From positions 1 to 64,000 of the IMG/VR virus record IMGVR_UViG_3300020233_000057: a DNA stretch of 64,000 bases; one strand, given 5' to 3'. The position numbers and the translations under genes are program-made. Below the pieces are notes generated by a model. That model was not told where the DNA came from, made no database searches, and was given only the letters and a program-made list of their open reading frames with translations. This document shows, one piece after another, positions 40,831 to 48,195 of the stretch. Each line of letters opens with the position of its first letter. Position 1 is the first letter of the stretch. This DNA is from a virus.

Positions 40831-41799
40831 ATGAACGACAACCTGATCGAACGGCTACACCTCAAGGCCCACGGGATAATCACACAGGCCAGAACGGCCG
40901 TAGGCACTAGCGCTCTGGATCTGCGGGCAAACGCAGCGCTGCTCCGTGACGCAGCTACAAAGATCGAATGTCTACAGGCAGCACTCGCACCGTTCGCCGG
41001 ATGCACGGACGGGTGGATGCCGTATGACCACGATTCAACCCCTATCGGGCCGAGTGACATAACCGTAGGCAACATACGCACAGCGGTAGCGGCATTCAGT
41101 CGAGAACGGCCCCTTGTGGACGGCGAGACAGCATGGTTCGCCACAGACGAGACAGCGGAAGCAATCCGTATGATCGTATCTCCAGATGTGGTGAGCGAAC
41201 TTGTAGATGAGCTTGTAGCCGGAGGCGACGTAAAGAAGATGCGAAATGCATACGCGTCGATCGCGGAGATGGCCGGGGTTCTACAGGGATGTCTAGCACA
41301 GCTGCGGGCATCCACATATCGAAACGTTGTCATGCATGACTTCGGTGAAGGTCCGGTGGCGGCGCGCCGTCACGTCAACCCTGATGAGTCTGAGGGTGGG
41401 TGGGTCGCGGACAGCGCCACAGTGGCTGGCACTGCGGCAATCGGCCCTGACGCTCAGGTGTTTGGCAACGCTTGGGTGTTCAGTAGTGCTTGGGTGCACG
41501 GCGACGCCCGGGTGCTCGGTGATACTTGGGTGTTCGGCAACGCTCAGGTGTTCGGCAACGCTCGGGTGTACGGTGATGCCCGGGTGTTTGGCGACGCTGC
41601 GGTGCACGGAAACGCCAAGGTGTTCGGCAACGCTCAGGTGTCCGGCAACGCTCAGGTGTACGACAACGCGCTGGTGTACGGTGGCGCCCGGGTGTCCGGC
41701 AACGCTCGGGTGTTCAGTAGTGCTTGGGTGCACGGCGACGCCCGGGTGCTCGGTGACGCACATGTGACCGGGGACATCGCGGCAGGAGAAACGATATGA
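40831..41799 (+). CDS. Hexapeptide-repeat beta-helix protein 3
   Basis: 322 residues. Head: AALLRDAATKIECLQAALAPFAGC and SDITVGNIRTAVAAF (the ALAPFA module), then a linker, then MHDFGEGPVAARRHVNPDE, EGGWVADSATVAGTAAIG and about 20 hexapeptides (NAWVFS, DARVLG, NAQVFG). Repeats of GCTTGGGTGCACGGCGACGC recur at its two ends. Coupled by ATGA to the next gene. The third carrier of the shared helix module. Confidence 0.8.
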   Translation: MNDNLIERLHLKAHGIITQARTAVGTSALDLRANAALLRDAATKIECLQAALAPFAGCTDGWMPYDHDSTPIGPSDITVGNIRTAVAAFSRERPLVDGETAWFATDETAEAIRMIVSPDVVSELVDELVAGGDVKKMRNAYASIAEMAGVLQGCLAQLRASTYRNVVMHDFGEGPVAARRHVNPDESEGGWVADSATVAGTAAIGPDAQVFGNAWVFSSAWVHGDARVLGDTWVFGNAQVFGNARVYGDARVFGDAAVHGNAKVFGNAQVSGNAQVYDNALVYGGARVSGNARVFSSAWVHGDARVLGDAHVTGDIAAGETI

Positions 41800-42161
41800 A
41801 CGACAAGGAGATAGTCACGATTTGTGTCACAGCGGCGCATCATCTAATCAGAGTCGAAGCATCGCTTTCGCCTGTCGGGTCTGGTGAGAGTAACCGGATC
41901 GACTTGGGAGTCATGTCTGTCCCAGACGCGCACACCCTAGTCAGGAGCCTGTCGCAAGCGATCGAAAGCGCCAGCCGCACCATCGTGGGGAACGCGATGG
42001 TGGGGGAGTGCGACACCTGTGATAACTCGCATATGGTGCAGGGGAAGAATGGCGACGAGTATTGCCCTGATTGTACTTCGATGCGACATGCTGCCCCGCC
42101 GACTCGTGCCTCAGTGCGGGAGATCGAACGGTGGGTTCACAACACAGGAGGGCTACTGTAG
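41796..42161 (+). CDS. Zinc-ribbon hypothetical protein
   Basis: 121 residues. A helical domain (AHTLVRSLSQAIESASRTIVG), then CDTCDNSHMVQGKNGDEYCPDC, a zinc ribbon, and a basic end. Same operon as hexapeptide protein 3. Confidence 0.7.
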   Translation: MNDKEIVTICVTAAHHLIRVEASLSPVGSGESNRIDLGVMSVPDAHTLVRSLSQAIESASRTIVGNAMVGECDTCDNSHMVQGKNGDEYCPDCTSMRHAAPPTRASVREIERWVHNTGGLL

Positions 42162-42203
42162 AGCAACCCTCTCGTAAAGGGGAGACATGAAAGGCGCGGT
42201 GGG

Positions 42204-42404
42204 TCACCTACCCCCACCCCCTACAGGGTCAGGCCACCCTAGTCTGTCGAACCATGCACAGGCATCCTCACAGCATTTACCGCAGAGACCCTCGTCCCCC
42301 CAGGCCGACACGTAGTAGGGGACGATCAGGTGGGTACATGCCCTATGGCACCTTGGGCATGTCCTGTCGCCGTGTCGCGTACATGACAACCGTTTACCAA
42401 TCAC
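42204..42404 (-). CDS. Small Cys/His-rich protein
   Basis: 66 residues. SCTRHGDRTCPRCHRACTHLIV and CGKCCEDACAWF indicate two zinc sites. Overlaps the upstream gene by four bases. Function unknown. Confidence 0.65.
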   Translation of the reverse strand: MIGKRLSCTRHGDRTCPRCHRACTHLIVPYYVSAWGDEGLCGKCCEDACAWFDRLGWPDPVGGGGR

Positions 42405-42640
42405 TCAGCTTTCTTCCTCACCTTGATGATGCGGTCAGGGAACACGGAGCGAAACTGTCCACGTCCACGCGCCCCCCCGTAACAATCTACCCATTCCGAG
42501 TCACTGGTGTGTACGGTGCGAATGTAGTTGTAACGTGAACCGCGTTCCCCCCTCAACCCGAAGCTGTCCCCCACCTCTAAAGTCGTGTCCTCATCTACGG
42601 GGTACAGGTATGTGATGTCCCTTTTGTCGCTCATCGTCAT
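42401..42640 (-). CDS. Hypothetical protein
   Basis: 79 residues. Strand-rich: YLYPVDEDTTLEVGDSFGLRG, WVDCYGGARGRGQFRSVF, DRIIKVRKK; likely a small barrel. Function unknown. Confidence 0.65.
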   Translation of the reverse strand: MTMSDKRDITYLYPVDEDTTLEVGDSFGLRGERGSRYNYIRTVHTSDSEWVDCYGGARGRGQFRSVFPDRIIKVRKKAE

Positions 42641-42709
42641 GCACTCTAACAGACAGTCGTGACATCTCTAGGAGCCAGGTGTCATCCCCCAACGATACAA
42701 TAGTCACCC

Positions 42710-42925
42710 ATGGAACAAGAATACACAATCAACCTGACGCAGATACTAGGACTGGATCAGACAGCGGAGCTGGTTCTGGACGCGATTATAAATATGTGCC
42801 ACAAGTATCTTGTTGATGCTGTGGAGCTTGGGTTCAGTCCTGATGCGGCTGAGGAGATGGCTCTGACGCTGCACAGTGTGGCGGTCACACGCGTTTTTGT
42901 TGGCACGATGGCTACGGTGGGTTGA
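42710..42925 (+). CDS. Hypothetical helical protein, near-leaderless
   Basis: 71 residues. GATACAATAG ends 13 bases before the ATG and no SD is seen, so the mRNA may be leaderless, which actinobacteria translate well. Helical (TAELVLDAIINMCHKYLVDAVELG). Function unknown. Confidence 0.65.
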   Translation: MEQEYTINLTQILGLDQTAELVLDAIINMCHKYLVDAVELGFSPDAAEEMALTLHSVAVTRVFVGTMATVG

Positions 42926-42926
42926 G

Positions 42927-43199
42927 ATGCCGTACGGGTACACGACTGACCCTTCGAGGGGTAGGGGCGCACCGTTGGGGTATGGGGTCGAATGTGACTA
43001 TCACCTTGCGATGGGTAACGCTCCTGATGGGCGGCAGGACAAGGTCCCGTATGGGGCTGCTGTGGATGCGCAGGTGCGTCTAGGGGTGATAGAGCGTGCT
43101 GGGTCTTGCACCTGTAGGCACCGTGTGGTGAAGGTGTGGGAGACGTATGCGAAGGTTCGGGTCCGTAATCAGAGTGGTGCTGCGAACATTGTGAAGTGA
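42927..43199 (+). CDS. Hypothetical protein
   Basis: 90 residues from ATG 42927. PYGYTTDPSRGRGAPLGYG and CTCRHRVVKVWETYAKVRVRNQ. Overlaps the end of the convergent gene at 43169. Function unknown. Confidence 0.6.
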   Translation: MPYGYTTDPSRGRGAPLGYGVECDYHLAMGNAPDGRQDKVPYGAAVDAQVRLGVIERAGSCTCRHRVVKVWETYAKVRVRNQSGAANIVK

Positions 43200-43786
43200 G
43201 ATTCGAGCCATGCTGCCGCAGTGGCGGATGCGATGTCGTCTACCATCGCTTGTGCTGCGTCGCGACCTTCTGTGAGGCACTCATCGTAGCATCCGACGTA
43301 TCCCCAGCATGACTCGTAGGTGTCGTCGGGGCCTTGTGCGACCCATCCGTATACGTCGCCGCGTAGCCATGAGTCGTATGCCTGAACTTCTGCGGTCATG
43401 TAGGCGATGGCACGCTCTGCGCTGTCCTGGGTGTCGCCGTACTCTGTCTTGGCGTCCTGGCGTGTGCAGTAGATGAATCCGACTTGGCCTGAATCCCATG
43501 GGTCATGGAAGGGGTTGGCATCTCCGGCCCTCATGGTCATGCCTGAGTGCTCGTAGAGCCATAGGGGCAGGATGATCGGGTCGTCGTCCCCTGTGACTTG
43601 GCGCAGCATGTCTTGTGCGTCCGCGTAGTCACCTGTGTTGATTGTCTCGTCGCCTAGGTCTGCGTGGCGGTGCCAACAGACCATTGTGCCGATGTTGTCC
43701 CACCCGCGTGGGTCCCAGGAGTCTTGGTCGTAGTGGACTTCGACCGTGACTCCTGCGTCGTGTTGCTCTGTAGCGAGTGGTTCCAT
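43169..43786 (-). CDS. Phage protein of the WDNIGTMVCWHR family
   Basis: 205 residues from ATG 43786 (SD AAAGGGG). VEVHYDQDSWDPRGWDNIGTMVCWHRHADLGD, LPLWLYEHSGMTMR and VGFIYCTRQDAKTEYG match a family widespread in phages and mobile elements, of unknown function. The frame is open further upstream through the promoter, which I discount. Confidence 0.8.
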   Translation of the reverse strand: MEPLATEQHDAGVTVEVHYDQDSWDPRGWDNIGTMVCWHRHADLGDETINTGDYADAQDMLRQVTGDDDPIILPLWLYEHSGMTMRAGDANPFHDPWDSGQVGFIYCTRQDAKTEYGDTQDSAERAIAYMTAEVQAYDSWLRGDVYGWVAQGPDDTYESCWGYVGCYDECLTEGRDAAQAMVDDIASATAAAWLESHFTMFAAPL

Positions 43787-43824
43787 GTTGTTCCCCTTTG
43801 GTTGTCGACCTGCTGATATGCTAG

Positions 43825-43852
43825 ATGATAGCAGATAGGGGTGACGTGTCGA
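43825..43852 (-). promoter_or_regulatory. Type A promoter, minus strand
   Basis: Read on the minus strand: TCGACA (43847-43852), 16-bp spacer with CGTCACCCC, TATCAT (43825-43830), then ATATCAGCAGGTC leader. Confidence 0.65.
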
Positions 43853-43875
43853 GTGGAGACTTCTAAGATTCCCTC

Positions 43876-43904
43876 TTGACACCCAGCCCCCGATGCGCGA
43901 GACT
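43876..43904 (+). promoter_or_regulatory. Promoter of the HTH gene at 43941
   Basis: TTGACA (43876-43881), 17-bp spacer, GAGACT (43899-43904), then TTGTCAGATAGTC leader. Divergent from the promoter at 43825. Confidence 0.75.
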
Positions 43905-43940
43905 GCACTTGTCAGATAGTCACAACCGAAGGAGAACGAC

Positions 43941-44267
43941 ATGGCACAGACACTCCCGATGGAACCCCTAGAGGAATACGCCTTCCATCTATCATCCTGC
44001 GAGGAACGCTTCAGCGGCGGCAAAGCCGAAGGAACATTCAACGACCGGGTGTTCTCCAATATGATCGGAGTGGCCTACCGCACCGTCAAGCGGTGGCGAG
44101 CAGGCGGTGGACAGATCACATGGAACGCCGCAGACAAAGCCGCCATCCGACTCGGATCACACCCCCTGAGCGTATGGGGTGACGAATGGAAAGCCCTCGA
44201 CCCCGACGAATGGGACCTCACCATGACCCCCGGGGCATCCGAAACCATCGAAGCGATGACACAGTAG
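43941..44267 (+). CDS. HTH DNA-binding protein
   Basis: 108 residues, SD GAAGGAG. FSNMIGVAYRTVKRWRAGGGQITWNAADKAAIRLG is a helix-turn-helix with a wing, then HPLSVWGDEW, a motif common in actinophage HTH proteins. Probable transcription regulator. Confidence 0.75.
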   Translation: MAQTLPMEPLEEYAFHLSSCEERFSGGKAEGTFNDRVFSNMIGVAYRTVKRWRAGGGQITWNAADKAAIRLGSHPLSVWGDEWKALDPDEWDLTMTPGASETIEAMTQ

Positions 44268-44276
44268 CATCCCCCC

Positions 44277-44621
44277 ATGGACAACGACCCGAGCACCATC
44301 CTGCACAACGCAGAGGCCGACGGTTACTCCATGCTCGGCCACCTACGCCCCCAAGACAGATACCTGGACAACCTGCTCCGACGACTGGATGGCTCCAAGG
44401 GGGGTTGGGTTACAGTAGTCAGGTTGCAGAGCGATGGGTCTGAATCTGTGACGGGTGTTGGTGGCTACAACCGGACGTGTTGGGTGTATGGGGTTGATGA
44501 TGATGGAAGAGATGTGACGTTGCGTCGCCCCGCACACAATCTGTACGTTGCGGAGTTGTGTCACCCTGACTCTGTTCGTGACTTGCAGGATCGACACAAC
44601 GTGTCTGGGTCGCTGTGGTGA
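44277..44621 (+). CDS. Hypothetical protein
   Basis: 114 residues. PQDRYLDNLLRRLDGSKGGWVTVVRLQSDGSESVTGVGGY and DVTLRRPAHNLYVAELCHP look like a small mixed alpha/beta fold. Function unknown. Confidence 0.65.
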   Translation: MDNDPSTILHNAEADGYSMLGHLRPQDRYLDNLLRRLDGSKGGWVTVVRLQSDGSESVTGVGGYNRTCWVYGVDDDGRDVTLRRPAHNLYVAELCHPDSVRDLQDRHNVSGSLW

Positions 44622-44627
44622 TATACG

Positions 44628-44867
44628 ATGGGGGCTATGGGATGTGGATGCAAGAAACGTGCCGCCGTTCGTGCCGCATCGGAGAAAGGGCCTATCACCA
44701 TGGGGACACCTACCCGTATCTACTTCTACGCGGTGCCTCCTGCGCAAGAGGCGGGCAGCGTAGAACAGAAGTTTAGGGTACTGAAAGATGCTCGTGCTGT
44801 CGCGAAAGCGAACAAAGGTTGGATCGTACAGCAGAGACGCGAGACTGTTCAGCCTTCTGCGTCGTGA
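44628..44867 (+). CDS. CGCKKR-type small protein, near-leaderless
   Basis: 79 residues. Starts MGAMGCGCKKRAAVRA; a GATATACG -10-like box lies just before the ATG with no SD, so a leaderless transcript is likely. The CGC(K/R)KR start is frequent in actinophage proteins of unknown role. Confidence 0.6.
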   Translation: MGAMGCGCKKRAAVRAASEKGPITMGTPTRIYFYAVPPAQEAGSVEQKFRVLKDARAVAKANKGWIVQQRRETVQPSAS

Positions 44868-45106
44868 GTAGATTGACCTTGGGCGACAGGCAAGATGAAC
44901 AGTTGCAGCGTCAACACCCCTTGGGGCGCTGAGATGGATAGCCCCTCTACGATCCACACGTCGTAGATGTTTCCTGCTGCTGCATTCCCTGCGTCGAGCC
45001 AATCTGCTGCTTCCCGCAGCACCTTTGAGTCTGCCCCGGCCCCATCTTCTGTGCGGAACTCTATCGTCCGGGCATAAGTCGGGGATTCTGTCACATCAAT
45101 GCTCAT
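44849..45106 (-). CDS. Hypothetical protein
   Basis: 85 residues. Overlaps the Gam-like gene start by four bases. YARTIEFRTEDGAGADSKVLREAADWLDAGN then strands (VWIVEGLSIS, LTLQLFILPV). Function unknown. Confidence 0.65.
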   Translation of the reverse strand: MSIDVTESPTYARTIEFRTEDGAGADSKVLREAADWLDAGNAAAGNIYDVWIVEGLSISAPQGVLTLQLFILPVAQGQSTHDAEG

Positions 45107-45678
45107 TCGGGGACAACCCGAAAGTTTCGGTCCTTCACCTTGTCTGCCTTGATGAAACTGAGCCCGGGGACAGATTCCCCGTTTACGATTACACGCTGAT
45201 CGCTGAACCGTTCAGCTGCAACCTTGAGTGCCTTTTTGGCGGCGGCCTTGTTGACTGTCGGGTCTGGGAACGTGACCGCTTCTGACAGGTTCGTGACACA
45301 CCACTTCGTGAACTCCTGGTCGTCGTCCACGATCCACTGATCCTGCTTCTTCGTGGACTTCAGCACCCCTGCTGGGGTGTGGATCGTGAAGGCCTCGGGG
45401 TCTTGTGCGAGGCGGGCGCGGTGGAACGTCTCTATGGCGTCCATGAGGTAACCGCGCTGCTGATCTATGGTTACCAGCCTGTCGGTCTTTCGGGCAGTCA
45501 GTCTTGACACGGCAGCCTTGTGGGCGGCCGCGTATTCCGCTTCGCGTTCATCGAGTCGGATCACCTGCGCGACCCATTCGGTTACGGTGTCGATTGTGGA
45601 TGAGTCGGGGTCTGCGATGGGTCCTGTGACCTCGTCGCCCCCGAGTGCGTCCATGAGGTCTTGCGTTGCATCAGTCAT
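45103..45678 (-). CDS. Gam-like DNA-end protection protein
   Basis: 191 residues from ATG 45678 (SD AAGGAG). A helical N-terminus, then RLTARKTDRLVTIDQQRGYLMDAIETFHRARLAQD, FTIHTPAGVLKSTKKQDQWIVDDDQEFTKW and AAKKALKVAAE match Mu Gam/DUF1351-type proteins, which coat DNA ends and block host exonucleases. Length fits the family. Confidence 0.75.
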   Translation of the reverse strand: MTDATQDLMDALGGDEVTGPIADPDSSTIDTVTEWVAQVIRLDEREAEYAAAHKAAVSRLTARKTDRLVTIDQQRGYLMDAIETFHRARLAQDPEAFTIHTPAGVLKSTKKQDQWIVDDDQEFTKWCVTNLSEAVTFPDPTVNKAAAKKALKVAAERFSDQRVIVNGESVPGLSFIKADKVKDRNFRVVPE

Positions 45679-46004
45679 GTTGACTCCTTGTCGTCTCCGC
45701 GGATGAGGTATGCCGCAACGTTGTAGACGCATGTCAGCAGTTCTGCATCGGTGTAGTGGACCATTGATGTGGTGTTCTGATCGACTGCCTCGCATGACAC
45801 ATCTTTTCCGTAGATGCGTCTGAACCAGCAGTAACCGTTTTCGAAGTCGTAGGAGACAGATACGTCCGATCCAAGCGCCCCGGGCCTGACTGCCTGTAGC
45901 CTCCCGGTGTTGCCGTATTCGGAGTTGTTGATGAGATCGTAGCGCTGGTCTTTCAGCAGCGCCTCGATCCTGTCTAGGACCATCTCCTGGGTGGTGGTGC
46001 TCAT
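45675..46004 (-). CDS. Hypothetical protein
   Basis: 109 residues, ATGA overlaps on both sides with its neighbours in the Gam operon. SVSYDFENGYCWFRRIYGKDVSC is strand-rich. Function unknown. Confidence 0.65.
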   Translation of the reverse strand: MSTTTQEMVLDRIEALLKDQRYDLINNSEYGNTGRLQAVRPGALGSDVSVSYDFENGYCWFRRIYGKDVSCEAVDQNTTSMVHYTDAELLTCVYNVAAYLIRGDDKEST

Positions 46005-46201
46005 CTGCGTACAACGCGGGTGATCTGGTGGTCGTAACCCCAGACGGACATGCCAGCATCAGCTCCACCCGCTATGCAGGTGCCGCTGAACCCGGGGCGC
46101 CCGTTCTTCACGTCCTCTTCCTTCGACTCGACCTCCACTAGACGTGGCGGTCCGTTGCCGAAGGTGCGGTATGCGATCACATCGCCCTCTTGATAGGTCA
46201 T
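46001..46201 (-). CDS. Small beta-rich protein, first gene of the Gam operon
   Basis: 66 residues, SD AAGGAG. EGDVIAYRTFGNGPPRLVEVESKEEDVKNGRPGFSGTC resembles a small SH3-like phage protein. Function unknown. Confidence 0.7.
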   Translation of the reverse strand: MTYQEGDVIAYRTFGNGPPRLVEVESKEEDVKNGRPGFSGTCIAGGADAGMSVWGYDHQITRVVRR

Positions 46202-46238
46202 GTTGTGCTCCTTTGGTTGGATCTACCTGACAGATATC

Positions 46239-46266
46239 ACTATACACCCTGGGGATGACACGTCAA
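46239..46266 (-). promoter_or_regulatory. Type A promoter of the Gam operon
   Basis: Minus strand: TTGACG (46261-46266), 16-bp spacer with TGTCATCCCC, TATAGT (46239-46244), leader ATCTGTCAGGTAG. Confidence 0.85.
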
Positions 46267-46279
46267 GGGGAAATATCTC

Positions 46280-46308
46280 TTGACACGCTAGCCCTTAGCA
46301 TATAGGGT
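46280..46308 (+). promoter_or_regulatory. Promoter of the basic protein at 46345
   Basis: TTGACA (46280-46285), 17-bp spacer, TAGGGT (46303-46308), leader CTGTCAGCCAGTCC. Divergent from 46239. Confidence 0.65.
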
Positions 46309-46344
46309 TGCCCTGTCAGCCAGTCCACCGAAAGGAGCGACCCC

Positions 46345-46536
46345 ATGGCAAAGAAGCGCAAAACCCATAGACAGTCGAACCAAGCGGACCTCGCCAACGT
46401 ACGTGGCCGCCAGCGCGAAGAACACTACGCCTCCGGTGGAACCCCACAGATGTACCGCGGGGCAGCCCGAACCCTCGACAACAAGACCAAAGCCCGCACA
46501 TCTAAACGAGCCTGCCGGGGTCGCGTCGAGTGGTAA
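46345..46536 (+). CDS. Small Lys/Arg-rich protein
   Basis: 63 residues, SD AAAGGAG. AKKRKTHRQSNQADLANVRGRQREEHY and a basic end. Likely nucleic-acid binder. Alone in its transcription unit. Confidence 0.7.
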   Translation: MAKKRKTHRQSNQADLANVRGRQREEHYASGGTPQMYRGAARTLDNKTKARTSKRACRGRVEW

Positions 46537-46539
46537 CGG

Positions 46540-46556
46540 CCCGCCCCCGGGCGGGG
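46540..46556 (+). terminator. Hairpin after 46536
   Basis: CCCGCCC, CC, GGGCGGG; then an ACTGGA motif at 46560. Confidence 0.65.
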
Positions 46557-46587
46557 GAGACTGGATGAGCTAGAGGGAGGCTTTCGC

Positions 46588-46698
46588 TCATCCCTGTGAC
46601 TCGCAGTCGTGGCCGTAGTGCCATTCTTGTGTGTCGGTCTCATCGAGTAGGTCGAACTTGCGTCCGCATTCGGGGCACGTGATGTAGCGTTTTATCAT
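46588..46698 (-). CDS. 36-residue zinc ribbon
   Basis: Starts MIKRYITCPECGRKFDLL, ends GHDCESQG; C-C and H-C pairs suggest one zinc. Its ATG overlaps the stop of the gene at 46695. Confidence 0.6.
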   Translation of the reverse strand: MIKRYITCPECGRKFDLLDETDTQEWHYGHDCESQG

Positions 46699-46979
46699 GT
46701 CAGGCCCTCGAATGGGTCTGCCAGGTAGGTTGCTGCCATGTCTTCGCGTGCACGGGTGTAGGCGATGATGGCGGCGATGGTGGCGGGGGATGGGATGTTT
46801 TCGTCGTGCCCTGTCGCTTCACTCATCTTGGTTGTGATGTGGACCCATTGGGCTGTGGTGAGCTGTTCGAGGGTGGCGGCGCTCACGTGTGCTCCTGCGT
46901 GTTCGTCTAGGAATGCGACGAATCTGCGGGCCTTTGTGGTCCTGTTGGACGCTTCGAGTGGGTGGGGTGCGGCGATCAT
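46695..46979 (-). CDS. Hypothetical helical protein
   Basis: 94 residues, SD AAAGGAA. ARRFVAFLDEHAGAHVSAATLEQLTTAQWVHIT resembles a small helical domain; function unknown. First gene of a two-gene unit from the promoter at 47088. Confidence 0.7.
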   Translation of the reverse strand: MIAAPHPLEASNRTTKARRFVAFLDEHAGAHVSAATLEQLTTAQWVHITTKMSEATGHDENIPSPATIAAIIAYTRAREDMAATYLADPFEGLT

Positions 46980-47087
46980 CGTGGGTTCCTTTCTCGGGGG
47001 TGAGGTGCGGGGGGTTGTGGCCCCCCGACGACTGTGACCTCACCTGTCTTTCCGGTTGCTCGTGGTCGGGTTGTTCCGACGTGCTGC

Positions 47088-47115
47088 ACTATAGCAGATA
47101 GGGGTGACATGTCTA
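47088..47115 (-). promoter_or_regulatory. Type A promoter, minus strand
   Basis: Minus strand: TAGACA (47110-47115), 16-bp spacer with TGTCACCCC, TATAGT (47088-47093). Divergent from 47130. Confidence 0.7.
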
Positions 47116-47129
47116 GCGAAACTTTTCAC

Positions 47130-47157
47130 TTGACGTGTCACCCCCAGGGTGTATAGT
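47130..47157 (+). promoter_or_regulatory. Type A promoter of the paralogue pair and DnaN gene
   Basis: TTGACG (47130-47135), 16-bp spacer with TGTCACCCCC, TATAGT (47152-47157), leader ATCTGTCAGGTAGTC. The best example of the family. Confidence 0.9.
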
Positions 47158-47194
47158 GATATCTGTCAGGTAGTCAACAAAAGGGGAAGCATCT

Positions 47195-47623
47195 ATGGGT
47201 ACCAACGATTCTGTCCGAACCGCGGAGAACGCTGTATCCGCTCGCGTGCATCTGTGCAGCGGCGGAGAGTGGGAGGCCACTCGCACCGCAAGCGCCTACC
47301 ACCCCAACGTGTGGGGAACCGTTCTCAGAGACGAACTCCGCGACTGCCCAGACGACACTGTGACCGCCGCCCGAGCCGTCACCCCCGAGGGTTACGTGAT
47401 CGCCGAGGTGCAGCGCAGCGGCGCCCTCAACGTCTCCGATGACTCAGAGGACCTGCCGGAGTGGGCCGCCGATCTCGGCCACGCCACCCGCGAGCAGTGC
47501 GAAGCGTCAGCCGCCGCCCCCGGTGGTCTGATTTCCGTCACCGAGGATGGTGGCGTCGCCGACGAGGGCTCGTGGACCGAGCAGAACTGTGAGACCGTCA
47601 CAGTGTGGGTCGAGTGGGACTGA
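47195..47623 (+). CDS. Paralogue 1 of a tandem pair
   Basis: 142 residues. LRDCPDDTVTAARAVTPEGYVIAEVQRSGAL, DLPEWAADLGHATREQCEASAAAPGG and ETVTVWVEWD. The next gene shares all these blocks. Function unknown; both are acidic and precede the sliding clamp. Confidence 0.75.
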   Translation: MGTNDSVRTAENAVSARVHLCSGGEWEATRTASAYHPNVWGTVLRDELRDCPDDTVTAARAVTPEGYVIAEVQRSGALNVSDDSEDLPEWAADLGHATREQCEASAAAPGGLISVTEDGGVADEGSWTEQNCETVTVWVEWD

Positions 47624-47635
47624 CCCGAGCGAAAC

Positions 47636-47683
47636 GCCCTAGAGCCAGTCTGCTGGCCACCGCACCCGCGATGCGGCTAGGGC
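47636..47683 (+). ncRNA. Structured intercistronic RNA element, copy 1
   Basis: GCCCTAG pairs with CTAGGGC (47636-47642 / 47677-47683). Inside are hairpin 1 (GCCAG, TCTG, CTGGC) and hairpin 2 (CCGCA, CCCGCGA, TGCGG): a three-way junction. Copy 2 follows the next gene with compensatory changes. Confidence 0.75.
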
Positions 47684-47708
47684 ACTGTCTACAGAGAGAG
47701 ATGAGAGC

Positions 47709-48113
47709 ATGGAGATCACCGCGTATGTCGAGGAATGCACGGACCGTGACTGGTGGCAGCCGTCCACCGCCGACATCGCAGACGCTCTCCCCCGCGAGGC
47801 GTGGTTCGCTTCCCTCGCCGCGCTGTTGATCGGCTACCCAGATGACACGGTGATAGCGCTGCGTGCCGTCACCCCCGACGGCGACGTGATCGCCGAGGTG
47901 CCGCGCACCGGGGTTCTCCGTCTCGCCTATACCGACGAGGACCTCCCCGAGTGGGCAGCGACCTTAGGGACAGCGACACCCGAGCAGTGCGTTGCGTCCG
48001 GCCGTGCCCCCGGCGGCATCATCCCGATCACTGAGGGGGGCGCCGTCGCGACCGGCTCATGGTGGGCGGCGCAGGATGACGAGACCGTCAAAGTGTGGGT
48101 CGAGTGGGACTGA
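47709..48113 (+). CDS. Paralogue 2 of a tandem pair
   Basis: 134 residues. IGYPDDTVIALRAVTPDGDVIAEVPRTGVL, DLPEWAATLGTATPEQCVASGRAPGGI and DETVKVWVEWD match the upstream gene; the first 35 residues differ (WWQPSTADIADALPREAWFASL). Function unknown. Confidence 0.75.
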   Translation: MEITAYVEECTDRDWWQPSTADIADALPREAWFASLAALLIGYPDDTVIALRAVTPDGDVIAEVPRTGVLRLAYTDEDLPEWAATLGTATPEQCVASGRAPGGIIPITEGGAVATGSWWAAQDDETVKVWVEWD

Positions 48114-48125
48114 CCTGACCCGATC

Positions 48126-48172
48126 GCCCTAGACCGGACCGCCGGTCACCGCACCCGCGATGCGGCTAGGGC
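48126..48172 (+). ncRNA. Structured intercistronic RNA element, copy 2
   Basis: Same outer stem (GCCCTAG / CTAGGGC) and hairpin 2 as copy 1; hairpin 1 is ACCGG, ACCG, CCGGT. Two base pairs of hairpin 1 have changed on both sides, keeping pairing. It precedes the DnaN gene by 24 bases. Confidence 0.75.
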
Positions 48173-48195
48173 ACTCACTACAGGAAGAGAGACTG

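Noticed and set aside
40831-41799. CRISPR-like repeats in the hexapeptide genes
   Set aside because: The 18-bp periodicity is from coding of hexapeptides; there are no unique spacers and no cas genes.
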